A stretch of 64,000 bases of DNA from contig NZ_JAGJTM010000004.1 in the NCBI RefSeq assembly GCF_018221685.1, forward strand, positions 748,287 to 812,286, written 5' to 3'. The notes beneath the pieces were generated by a model, which worked only from the letters and a program-made list of their open reading frames with translations, made no database searches and was not told where the DNA came from. Both the position numbers and the translations under genes were made by a program. The DNA is from Bombella apis (GTDB taxonomy: Bacteria > Pseudomonadota > Alphaproteobacteria > Acetobacterales > Acetobacteraceae). This document shows, piece by piece, positions 41,725 through 50,022 of this stretch (the stretch's first letter is position 1; each line of letters begins with the position of its first letter).

Positions 41725-41766
41725 GGTGATTTCCTTTTCTGTGAGGGATGGGATGGCCGGGTTCAG

Positions 41767-42018
41767 TCAACCCGGCTTGTGAGGCTCCTTCCCGGCCATG
41801 GCGCTCTTTTCCAGAGCATCAACGGCGGTTGGAATGGCAGCTGAGGCGATGGCCCGTGCCGTGCTGTTGTCTGGCAGCAGCAGCGGGATGGCAGCCCCGA
41901 TGAGGGTTGTGGCAAGGCCGCTGCTCAGCGCTCCTGTTCTTGCTCCGGCCAGACCGGCAATGATGAGGGACAGGCCCTGAAGCGTTGTCGGCTGGCGCAG
42001 CCAGTGCAGGGGCTTCAT
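41767..42018 (-). CDS. Small membrane protein, holin candidate
   Basis: 83 residues with two hydrophobic stretches (LQGLSLIIAGLAGARTGAL and LATTLIGAAIPLLLP) and a charged C-terminus (EKSAMAGKEPHKPG). It overlaps the endolysin gene by 4 bp. Small membrane proteins next to an endolysin are typically holins or antiholins; a second candidate lies on the other side of the endolysin gene. Confidence 0.5.
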   Translation of the reverse strand: MKPLHWLRQPTTLQGLSLIIAGLAGARTGALSSGLATTLIGAAIPLLLPDNSTARAIASAAIPTAVDALEKSAMAGKEPHKPG

Positions 42019-42422
42019 GCTGCGGCCTCCTGCACTCCGGCCACCCTGTCGACCAGCGGGCCATAGGGATTTTTCCCGTTTTCCATGAGAATGATGGCCC
42101 TCATCAGACCCGCCACGAGATGTGGCGTGAAGGGTCCGAGCTTCTGGTCCGGTGTGACGCCGAGGGCATGGGACACGCCTTCAATGTAGCTGGCCGTGTC
42201 GTTCTCGCTGGGAGGCGCCCATTTGCCGATGATGCCCGCCACCGTGTCCAGACCATCCCTCTGGTTGTAGCGCAGCAGCTGGCCTCGCAGGGCCATCAGC
42301 CCGGATTCAGGTGTGGCGAACACGGCAAAGCGTGGATGAACGCCCTTTTCGAGATGCGCCCCGGCCTGTCCGACATAGTTCAGATTGCCCGGATTGTTGT
42401 TTCGGATACCCCGTACTTCCAT
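42015..42422 (-). CDS. Phage endolysin/virion lysin-like protein
   Basis: 135 residues from ATG at 42422. The N-terminal RGIRNNNPGNLNYVGQAGA followed by FAVFATPESGLMALRGQLLRY is the pattern of a phage lysozyme-like family, in which the motif RNxNPGN is a hallmark. It has no signal peptide. The overlap with the holin-like gene and 5-bp spacing to the coiled-coil membrane gene place it in the lysis module. Bond specificity cannot be read off. Confidence 0.7.
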   Translation of the reverse strand: MEVRGIRNNNPGNLNYVGQAGAHLEKGVHPRFAVFATPESGLMALRGQLLRYNQRDGLDTVAGIIGKWAPPSENDTASYIEGVSHALGVTPDQKLGPFTPHLVAGLMRAIILMENGKNPYGPLVDRVAGVQEAAA

Positions 42423-42427
42423 GGGTT

Positions 42428-42667
42428 TTACCCTCCGATGTGGAAAATCTTCATGATGATGGCAAGGATGATCCCTCCCGCTCCTGACCCACCGGCAATG
42501 AACATGCTGCGCCATGAGTTGCCGTGCCTGACCTGGGACAGTATCTGTTCCAGCATCTGCTGCTGGCTGGCCTGCCTGTCCTTGATGACGGCAATGTCCA
42601 TTTCAGCCGCCCGAATATCCTGTTTAATCTCCAGCCCTTCGGCACGGGTCAGATACTGGTCATTCAT
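42428..42667 (-). CDS. Small coiled-coil membrane protein, possible holin or lysis accessory
   Basis: 79 residues from ATG at 42667, overlapping the preceding stop by 4 bp. An N-terminal coiled coil (EGLEIKQDIRAAEMDIAVIK) precedes one C-terminal membrane segment (FIAGGSGAGGIILAIIMKIF). This layout is common in phage lysis modules of Proteobacteria, in which the protein is named holin or hemolysin XhlA-like. Confidence 0.55.
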   Translation of the reverse strand: MNDQYLTRAEGLEIKQDIRAAEMDIAVIKDRQASQQQMLEQILSQVRHGNSWRSMFIAGGSGAGGIILAIIMKIFHIGG

Positions 42668-42972
42668 GGATGTTTCGCTCCAGTCCCGGAGGCATCCACC
42701 CATGCACTTCCATTGAAGAAGACGGGCTGACCCGTCCCGGCGCAATCCGTGCAGAAGAAGGCCGTGCCAACTGGTACCGAAAGAGGCAGGGCGGAATAGG
42801 GGCGGGCGGTCAGGCTTACCCCACCAGCTGCCCCAAAGGTCATGATACCCCGAGCCGCCGGTGGGAGCTGGCCGCCATCAAAAATCCCATGCTGGGCAGG
42901 GGGAATGGCAATGCTGTCTGCAAAAGCCGTTCCAGCCATCAGGGATGCAAGAAGTGCTAGTGTGAAGCGCAT
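42664..42972 (-). CDS. Secreted small phage protein with a CxxC motif
   Basis: 102 residues. An N-terminal signal peptide (MRFTLALLASLMAGTAFA) is followed by about 84 residues ending VGTAFFCTDCAGTGQPVFFN then GSAWVDASG. The C-terminal block resembles domains at the end of tail appendage proteins in phages of alphaproteobacteria, but I cannot name the family firmly. Export of a tail-like protein would be odd. It is the first gene after the 43015 repeat and heads the lysis block. Confidence 0.6.
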   Translation of the reverse strand: MRFTLALLASLMAGTAFADSIAIPPAQHGIFDGGQLPPAARGIMTFGAAGGVSLTARPYSALPLSVPVGTAFFCTDCAGTGQPVFFNGSAWVDASGTGAKHP

Positions 42973-43014
42973 GAATGTCCATCTCCATCATCATGACGGA
43001 CAGATCATCATGCG

Positions 43015-43032
43015 TTTGTAATTCGGGCGTGT
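43015..43032 (-). repeat. Late-gene motif, copy 1 (divergent)
   Basis: Minus strand ACACGCCCGAATTACAAA, 14-15 of 18 positions as in the other copies, 42 bp upstream of the start of the first lysis-block gene. Confidence 0.7.
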
Positions 43033-43034
43033 CT

Positions 43035-45545
43035 TCAGCGCCCATAGGGGCTCCATGTTGGCGATACGAGGAAGCCCTGCCCCTGATTGCGCTGGACAAG
43101 CTTTTCATAACGGGCCGTGTAGCCGGGATTTATCATGTCCTGCAGGCGGTAGATCACGCCATATTTCAGGGCTGCATTGATGCCCGGGAGATTGCCGAAC
43201 GGTATCTGCCCGGAGGCAAAGCGGACGAGATCGGCCAGATAGGTGCGGGCCTTCTCGGCATCTGGACTACCTATCAGCTCATCACGGGTCGAGAAGAAGA
43301 TGCCAGCCAGTTTCGTCAAGTCGGAAAAGGTCGGACCCGCCAGTGTTTCCAGCACCGTGTTCCCCATGCGGCTCATCTGGCCGAAAAGGAAATCCCCATA
43401 AATCCCGGCACCCCCGCCCTGGGCCATGGCCGACATCCATGTGCGGACATCACCTGCATCCCGTGGTTCTTTCCCGGCCAGTATGGCCTTGGCCTGCATG
43501 GCGACATAGCCCAGCACGGTCGTGGCGGCGATCATGTGGATGACACCGGGCAGGTCCAGCCCGTTGCGCTGTACCTCACGCTGATGGAAGCGGCGGATAT
43601 GTGAGGCCGGGAAGCTCTTGAACTGGAGCATAAGCCGTGCAGCCTGTCCGAGTAATGGATTGATGTCATCAAGTCGGTTGCTGATGCCCCGGAAGGTCGC
43701 CTGCGTGCGGACATCGGGTTCCGTCATGCCCTCCCGGGTCTGGTCGGTGATGTAGGCATAGAGCTTTCGGGTCAGGCTGTCCCGCACGTCATCGGCTGTC
43801 TGGCCTTTTTCGATGAGGGGAGCCACGGCATCGTCAGACAGGCGTCCCATCTCGCTGGGCAGGATATGGTCTTCTCCAGCGGCTGTCCGCACGGCCTGCC
43901 GCATCACGTCCCATTCCGGCCGGGTGATGCCGAAGCGTTGCAGGCTGGCCCGCAGCTTTCCATCAAGGGCCTCATGGGACAGACCGGCATTCCGCCCCAG
44001 ATTGTGGGAGAGCATCAGGCCGATGCCCTCGGACAGGCTGTCCGTCCAGTATTGCAGCCCGTTGATGCGGTAGAATTTGTTGATGAGGTCGCTCATCTTT
44101 CCCAGAGGGGCATCATTGGCGGAAAAGCGGCTCATGACGGATCCAAGATGCCCCTGCAGCCCCACACCCAGCAGCCGGGCGATCTCTTTGCGCTCTGCCG
44201 GGTTTTTGCTGCTCAGGCCCGGAGCAAGGGCTTTCAGGCTGTTCCAGTAGCTTTCCAGCAGCGGGACGCCATTGTGTCTCAGCACGGCGGCATTGATGGC
44301 CAGATCGGGCAGGGAGGAGATCATCACGCCGCCCAGTTTCGTAATCTGGTTCCACGCATGGGCGTAGGCCCCGATGGTTTCTACCGTCTTGTTGGCCGGC
44401 TGTCTGGCCCGGCCTGTCACGATGTCCAGCAGGGCACTGCGCTCCAGCCTGCGGAGCCTGTCCACCATTCTGGCATCAGCCCTCTCACGGGCGGCCTGCA
44501 CGCTTTCCTCGATCATGCTGCGGAACATGTTCTCAGGGTTTGTGCCCAGATCGCCCATCACGGCAGCATTGCGTGCCCCGCTGATGAGGCCCTTGAAGAT
44601 GCTGTCCACCACATGGCCCTGGCCGAACTTCCTGTTATAGGCCAGCCAGCCGTCAGCATCTTTGAAGTGCAGCACACGGTTCTGGCTGACCTTCTTGGCT
44701 TTGTTGGATGTGCCTTTGAAGCCGGAAAGCCAGTCCCGCCCGTTGGCATTGTCATGCTCCCCGGTGGAGAGGTTAAGCCAGACATTGCGGAGGAAATCTT
44801 CCTTCGACTGCTTGGCGGGCATCATCTCGAAAGTACGGTCATCCAGCAGGGGGAGGATGGTGTCCCGCCAGTTCTGGTAGGCCCGGTCCGACCCATCGCC
44901 CCGTATCTTCCACATGTCATGGCTCTGGCGGGTGACGTAATGGTCAGCCTTGCCAATCCAGGCGCCCTGCCTGTTCTGCATCAGTCGCACTGTGTCCTGA
45001 TATTCAGACAGGATGCGGGCGGCCTCAGCAGCCAGCCTGTTGCCCGTTGGTGCCCCGGATTTCGGGTCATCCAGACGCCACATCTCACGGGCCACATCGG
45101 CATCAAACTGCTCATCACGCTTCAGCAGTGCCTTGAAGACGCCTGCCTTGTCCAGATCGTGCATGAGAGGACCGAGAAGCTGGGCAGTGCGGGCGTGGCT
45201 GCTGGCATCCACAGAGAGGGCGGCGCCATTCTCACCGGTCTGCTTCCCGGCAAGGATGCCTTCAAGGGATGCTGCTTCATCGCCGGGCACGATGCGGCGG
45301 CGCAGGGCAGCCCGGACGATGAGGTTCTTCTTGCGGGCATTGGCCTCTATGATGGCAGCCAGACGTTCCTCATCGGCCATGCGGGCACCGGCCTTCTCCA
45401 GTGCTTCCCGTGGGGACAGGCCCTGCTTCATGTAGCGTCCGGCTTCCTTCTCCAGCCGCCCGAACATCTCGTCAAGCTCTGCCTTGGACATTTCACGGCC
45501 AGCGGCTTTCTCGGCTTCGTTGTAGCACGGGTTCTCGTGGGTCAT
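43035..45545 (-). CDS. Large internal virion protein
   Basis: 836 residues, mostly helical, with hydrophobic stretches in the second half (ITKLGGVMISSLPDLAINAA, GVIHMIAATTVLGYVAMQAK). This looks like the large internal proteins of podoviruses that are ejected to span the cell envelope, comparable to the C-terminal region of T7 gp16. No enzymatic motif seen. It overlaps the preceding 715-residue gene by 4 bp (ATGA). Family assignment rests on size, composition and position after the tail genes. Confidence 0.7.
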   Translation of the reverse strand: MTHENPCYNEAEKAAGREMSKAELDEMFGRLEKEAGRYMKQGLSPREALEKAGARMADEERLAAIIEANARKKNLIVRAALRRRIVPGDEAASLEGILAGKQTGENGAALSVDASSHARTAQLLGPLMHDLDKAGVFKALLKRDEQFDADVAREMWRLDDPKSGAPTGNRLAAEAARILSEYQDTVRLMQNRQGAWIGKADHYVTRQSHDMWKIRGDGSDRAYQNWRDTILPLLDDRTFEMMPAKQSKEDFLRNVWLNLSTGEHDNANGRDWLSGFKGTSNKAKKVSQNRVLHFKDADGWLAYNRKFGQGHVVDSIFKGLISGARNAAVMGDLGTNPENMFRSMIEESVQAARERADARMVDRLRRLERSALLDIVTGRARQPANKTVETIGAYAHAWNQITKLGGVMISSLPDLAINAAVLRHNGVPLLESYWNSLKALAPGLSSKNPAERKEIARLLGVGLQGHLGSVMSRFSANDAPLGKMSDLINKFYRINGLQYWTDSLSEGIGLMLSHNLGRNAGLSHEALDGKLRASLQRFGITRPEWDVMRQAVRTAAGEDHILPSEMGRLSDDAVAPLIEKGQTADDVRDSLTRKLYAYITDQTREGMTEPDVRTQATFRGISNRLDDINPLLGQAARLMLQFKSFPASHIRRFHQREVQRNGLDLPGVIHMIAATTVLGYVAMQAKAILAGKEPRDAGDVRTWMSAMAQGGGAGIYGDFLFGQMSRMGNTVLETLAGPTFSDLTKLAGIFFSTRDELIGSPDAEKARTYLADLVRFASGQIPFGNLPGINAALKYGVIYRLQDMINPGYTARYEKLVQRNQGQGFLVSPTWSPYGR

Positions 45546-47689
45546 GGGGCTTTCCTTGTAAGGCAGGCGGCGGCGGAGGTGAGGGCATCGGCATTGCCAT
45601 CGGAGAGATCCTTTTCACGGCGGATCTCTGCCAGCTCTTCGGGGCTGATCTGATCGCCCAGGGCGGCAAGCTGCCGGTCGATCTGGTCGGAATAGGACTG
45701 TGCTTCGGTGATTCCATGTCCAGTCTCTGGATCGGGGGCGTCCTCCCTCTGGGCTGCAAGACCGGCACGGCTCTGCGTGACCTCATGATCTTCATGACCA
45801 TGGAGGTTTCTCATGATGGCTTCTGCCGCATCCTGCTGGATGGCATCGAGCCGCTGCCTTGCGTTCTGATAGGCCTCTTCCACATGGCCCTGCCAGCTGG
45901 CGTCGTGGCCTTTTCCCCGTTCTGCCTCGATGAGGCGCAGGGCCTGCTCCACGGCATCTTCCGGGCTGTCCTTCTTCAGGATGGAGCCAGCGAGATCGTA
46001 AAGGTCCAGCCCCTCAAGGCCTGAATCAAGATGCTGGGCATAGCGGCCCAGACGCTGGCGGGTGAGGGCATGGAGAAGCTCCTGCTTTGCCCCGATGCGC
46101 TCCATGTGGGTGGCACGGCCATGGTCCAGCATGTCCGCATACCGCTCCCATGTGGCATGGCGAGACACCCGCAGGGCATCCTCCATGGCGGCATCGGGGT
46201 GCAGGCCGGACAGGATGGCCTCCGTGGCATGGGCATGCTCTTCCGGTGTGAGGGTGATGTCTGCCGCCCGGGCAGCTGCATCAGCATCATCGGCAGCCTG
46301 TTCCCGGTGATGTTCCTCCAGGGCGGCAGTATCCGTTCCGTTTTCGGCCAGCCTGCCATCAGGGAACACCTTGCGCCCGTGGCTTTCTTCCACCATGGCA
46401 TCCAGAAGGTCGCTGATGTCGGCATCGGGCCTGAGATAGCCGTGCTCTATGGCCCGTTCCCGTGCCGTATCCAGAGACATGCCCCCATTGCGGCGCACAA
46501 GGCCGATGCGCTGGCGGTGGATGTCATTGGCCTTCAGCTCGCCGCCTTCATCCAGCACCCCACCGTGGCGGGTCAGGAAGGTGAAGAGGGATGGAGCTGA
46601 TGGCGGCTTCCCGGTCGGCATGGCAGGCTGGGGCGCAGAAGCATCTGGCGGCTCCGGCTCATCATCGGGACGCTCATACAGGGCCGCCTCATCCAGCGTG
46701 TCAGCATGGCTCTGCCGGAGCTGGGACAGGTCATCAGCAATCCTGTCCCGCAGGGGAGGCAGAGACACCGTTTCATCAGGCTCGGCACCATGCCCGGCCA
46801 TGGTGCGGTCAAGCCCGTCTCTGGCGTTCTGGACCTCATGGATGTTCAGCAGGCTCTCGGCATTGCCGGGACTGTCGCTGGCCATGGAAGCGAGACCATC
46901 GGCCAGTACCTGCCCCCTGGCACTGGTTCCGGCCCGCTCGAGACGCCGGCCAAAGGCATGGCCCAGACCATGCAGGCCACCCCCCATGATGCTGCCGAAG
47001 CCGATGTCCCGGAGAGCCTGACCCATGCTCCAGTCATTGTGCTCGTCACGGTCCAGATACATGTTGAGCGGCTCGAGGGCCGCCATGCCGATGGCTCCCT
47101 GGCTGGCACCCTGCACCACACGTCCCGGAAGGCTGCCGGAGAGGGCTGCCCCGGCACGGCGGTTCAGCCCTTCGGCACTGAGCAGGCCACCTGCCACACG
47201 CTCCATGCCCAATCCCTCGGCACGGGCGGCGGCACTGCCAAGGGCGAGACCGATGCGCTCCTCCCCAAGGCCGGGGATCAGGGCGGCGGCATAGTTGATG
47301 GGGTCCAGAAAGGCAGGGGCAGCCCCGGCCACGGTATTCAGGGTGCCGCTGATGATGCCGTCAGGCCCGTTGCGGATGGTGTTCTGCCGGATGAGGTCAG
47401 CCTGCTTCTCATCATTGAGGGTCTGGGCAAGTGCAGAAGAAACAGGCCTGTCGAAATTGAGAACACCCCTGATGCCATAGCGGGCATTGGCATCTTCCGG
47501 GCTTAGGGTATCGCCTTCGGTGCTTTTCGTCTCATGGCGCAGCCAGTCACCGATGCGGGCGACCGGCATGTCATTGATACCCGCCATGACGGATGCACCA
47601 AGCGACTGTTCAAGGGACGACTGCTGCCCTGCCAGTCCTTCATCCTGAACGCTCCTGAGCGTGTTCAGTCCGCCTGAAAATAATGACAT
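45542..47689 (-). CDS. Large virion-associated protein
   Basis: 715 residues. The N-terminal third contains a hydrophobic glycine/alanine region (DPINYAAALIPGLGEERIGL, IGFGSIMGGGLHGLGHAFG); the rest is charged, helical and Glu/Ala/His-rich with coiled-coil character. It resembles internal virion proteins of N4/BPP-1-like podoviruses in size and location. It heads the block that follows the 47724 motif, with a GGGAGG site before the ATG. Confidence 0.65.
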   Translation of the reverse strand: MSLFSGGLNTLRSVQDEGLAGQQSSLEQSLGASVMAGINDMPVARIGDWLRHETKSTEGDTLSPEDANARYGIRGVLNFDRPVSSALAQTLNDEKQADLIRQNTIRNGPDGIISGTLNTVAGAAPAFLDPINYAAALIPGLGEERIGLALGSAAARAEGLGMERVAGGLLSAEGLNRRAGAALSGSLPGRVVQGASQGAIGMAALEPLNMYLDRDEHNDWSMGQALRDIGFGSIMGGGLHGLGHAFGRRLERAGTSARGQVLADGLASMASDSPGNAESLLNIHEVQNARDGLDRTMAGHGAEPDETVSLPPLRDRIADDLSQLRQSHADTLDEAALYERPDDEPEPPDASAPQPAMPTGKPPSAPSLFTFLTRHGGVLDEGGELKANDIHRQRIGLVRRNGGMSLDTARERAIEHGYLRPDADISDLLDAMVEESHGRKVFPDGRLAENGTDTAALEEHHREQAADDADAAARAADITLTPEEHAHATEAILSGLHPDAAMEDALRVSRHATWERYADMLDHGRATHMERIGAKQELLHALTRQRLGRYAQHLDSGLEGLDLYDLAGSILKKDSPEDAVEQALRLIEAERGKGHDASWQGHVEEAYQNARQRLDAIQQDAAEAIMRNLHGHEDHEVTQSRAGLAAQREDAPDPETGHGITEAQSYSDQIDRQLAALGDQISPEELAEIRREKDLSDGNADALTSAAACLTRKAP

Positions 47690-47723
47690 ATGCCCTCCCT
47701 GTGGCGGGAGAGCATGTCAGGGG

Positions 47724-47741
47724 TTTGTAATTCTGGTGTAT
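47724..47741 (-). repeat. Late-gene motif, copy 2
   Basis: Minus strand ATACACCAGAATTACAAA, ending 34 bp upstream of the start of the 715-residue virion gene and just after the stop of the tail tube gene. Confidence 0.8.
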
Positions 47742-47742
47742 C

Positions 47743-50022
47743 TCAGCCCCCCAGCTCCACGTCCACGCTGATGCTGGTGACGGTCACGGGGAGAGGCTGG
47801 TCGGTCTGGAGGATGAAGCTGCCCTTCTGGGTCCAGTTGGGCGTTGGTATCCGCATGGTCAGGCCGGAGATGAGCGCAGGGCTGGTATCTTTCTTCTGGT
47901 AGGGATTGGGTGCTGACGGCCCGGCAGCGGCACCCTGACCGTCCAGCCCATGGAATGTCTTACCTCCGTCGGTGGAGACGCCCAGGCCGGAGCTGTTGTA
48001 GAGCGAGGCATAGACCTTGCTGACACGCTTGCGCCGGGCGAACTGTGGAGGGTTTCCGAGATCCAGCGGCAGGGTGGCGGCCCGTGCATGGATGGGCAGC
48101 CCGACCGTGACCACGCTGCCAGGCCGTGGCAGGGTGAGGGTGCCGTCATTCCCCACCGTCAGCCCCGCGAATCCCCGCCCGTCAATGCAGGCTGACACGG
48201 TTGCTCCTGCCAGATGCCCCAGCCCGGAGACGGTGCCGGTTTCCTTCCCCTCATAGCGCAGGCCGCAGTCCACGAACCATGAGCGGGTGATGTCGTCATT
48301 CTCCATTCCCAGTTGGCGGGACTGGATGCGCTCGATGGTGTAGCTCTGCCGCCCGGCAAGGCTGCGCTTCACCACCACATAGGGCGTATCCTCGATGGCA
48401 CCGTAGCCATTCTCCTCCGGCACGACCGCAACGGACTGGAAGGCACCGCCCTCCGTCCTGTGCTGGTGCCATGCCATGACGTTCTGTTCCTTCAGGTAGG
48501 TCATGCCGAGCATCGTGCCGTCAGACCTCACGGCCCAGATCAGGTTGAAGGGGAACTGGGCGAAGGACCAGTCTGATATCGTGTAGCCATAGAAGAGATG
48601 GTCAGCCAGGACGGAGAGGTCATTGCCCTGATAGATCTGTGCGTACCAGTCATATTGCAGGTCACGGATATGGCTGCCCTTGTTCTCGATGAACAGCACG
48701 TCGGTATTGATGGGCAGGGGCTGCACGTCCGAGCTTCCCACGAACATCTGCGGTATGGCGGTGAAGTTGCTGGGCGTGATGGGCGTGCCGGTCTGGCCGC
48801 CGGAGATCTTCCAGATGCCCGTTCCGGTGAAGGCCAGAAGGTCGGCCATCGGCACCAGATGCTTGATTGTGTTGACCTGCTGGCTGGCGATGGTGGCCGT
48901 TATGGCATCATCGGAGACGACCGGCGTGTGGATGTCGAAATTGGTGTAGTTGGCAGAGCGGCTCATCCAGACGGTCTGGGGATAGGCGAGAGACCCGGCA
49001 AAGACACGCCGCTGCTGGAAATAGGTGACGGAAACCGGGTTGTTGCTGCCATCAAAGGGATTGCGATGGGCAGGCGGCCCATTCTCTGTATCGGGTGCAT
49101 AATTCACGTCATCGAAGCTGAGGGACGTGGTGTTGCCAATCAGCCCCCACTGTCCGGCAAAGCGGCGATAGACGTTGTAATAGTCCGCTCCCGTCACGGC
49201 AGGCCATGAGAGCGTGTTGTAGTTCCCGTAATTCGTGTAGTAGCCGATGTTGTAGTTGGTCACGAACCTGCCGACCTCGACCGGTACCTGCGACGTGACC
49301 GTACTGGTTTTGCCAGTCACAGGGTCAGTGACGGTCTGGGTCTGGGTGGTTATTTCCGTCTGGGACGGTGCCAGCGTGGCGTTGCTCTCCGTGTTCCTCT
49401 CATTGGAGACGGAGGTTACGGCATATTCATATGTCACCTTTGATACGCCGGGTGTCGTGCCCGTATTGGCGGCATTGCCTTCCACGGCAGAGGCCAGAAG
49501 TGATGAAGGTGCCTCTATCCCGGCACTGTAGGAGATCACATCCAGCGTCCAGTCCAGCTCCCCATGGCGGGAGAGGTTCATGGCCGGATAGCCGGAATGG
49601 GTCAGGGTCATCACGTCGGCAGACTGGGCATGGCGCAGCCAGAAGGCATCCCCGATGCTGTAAGGTGTGGCCAGCTCGTAGGGGCTGCCATCGGCATTGG
49701 CCAGATAGGCCCCGTTGCTGATGAAGCGGAGATAGTGGTCGCCAAACTCCAGCACATAGGACTGGGTATTGTTGTAGATGAAGGCGATCAGCTTCGGTGG
49801 GGGACCTGAGGCATCGGCCTTTGACGTGCCGACATACTGTGTGCCGGGGCGGTTTGAGATGCCGCCCTGCACATGCACGAAGAAATTGGTCAGCTCGGCG
49901 GCACCGGAATGCCATTTCTCCATGTCGGCCCTGTATCCGACCAATGGAGCCATCACGCCGCCGCTGAAGGAGCTGAACCATGTCAGCCCGACCTGCGGGC
50001 CAGACGGAGCCTGTGACATCAT
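47743..50022 (-). CDS. Tail tubular protein B-like (T7 gp12-type) protein
   Basis: About 759 residues. The start at 50022 is inside an ATGA overlap with the preceding GH66 gene stop; ATGs at 50031 and 50019 are alternatives, and longer readings run through GH66 coding sequence. Tail nozzle features: FSGGVMAPLVGYRADMEKWH, GGISNRPGTQYVG, FIYNNTQSYVLEFGDHYLRF, YFQQRRVFAGSLAYPQTVWM and WAVRSDGTMLGMTYLKEQNV. These are hallmarks of podovirus tail tube B/stabilisation proteins. Confidence 0.8.
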   Translation of the reverse strand: MMSQAPSGPQVGLTWFSSFSGGVMAPLVGYRADMEKWHSGAAELTNFFVHVQGGISNRPGTQYVGTSKADASGPPPKLIAFIYNNTQSYVLEFGDHYLRFISNGAYLANADGSPYELATPYSIGDAFWLRHAQSADVMTLTHSGYPAMNLSRHGELDWTLDVISYSAGIEAPSSLLASAVEGNAANTGTTPGVSKVTYEYAVTSVSNERNTESNATLAPSQTEITTQTQTVTDPVTGKTSTVTSQVPVEVGRFVTNYNIGYYTNYGNYNTLSWPAVTGADYYNVYRRFAGQWGLIGNTTSLSFDDVNYAPDTENGPPAHRNPFDGSNNPVSVTYFQQRRVFAGSLAYPQTVWMSRSANYTNFDIHTPVVSDDAITATIASQQVNTIKHLVPMADLLAFTGTGIWKISGGQTGTPITPSNFTAIPQMFVGSSDVQPLPINTDVLFIENKGSHIRDLQYDWYAQIYQGNDLSVLADHLFYGYTISDWSFAQFPFNLIWAVRSDGTMLGMTYLKEQNVMAWHQHRTEGGAFQSVAVVPEENGYGAIEDTPYVVVKRSLAGRQSYTIERIQSRQLGMENDDITRSWFVDCGLRYEGKETGTVSGLGHLAGATVSACIDGRGFAGLTVGNDGTLTLPRPGSVVTVGLPIHARAATLPLDLGNPPQFARRKRVSKVYASLYNSSGLGVSTDGGKTFHGLDGQGAAAGPSAPNPYQKKDTSPALISGLTMRIPTPNWTQKGSFILQTDQPLPVTVTSISVDVELGG

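Noticed and set aside
43866..45653. 595-codon + strand open frame
   Set aside because: Antisense to the 836-residue virion gene, which overlaps its upstream neighbour as expected for the late operon.
49225..49245. GTAATTCGTGTAG, partial match to the late-gene motif
   Set aside because: Inside the tail tube coding sequence, explained by an Asn/Tyr-rich segment, and it lacks the flanking bases.
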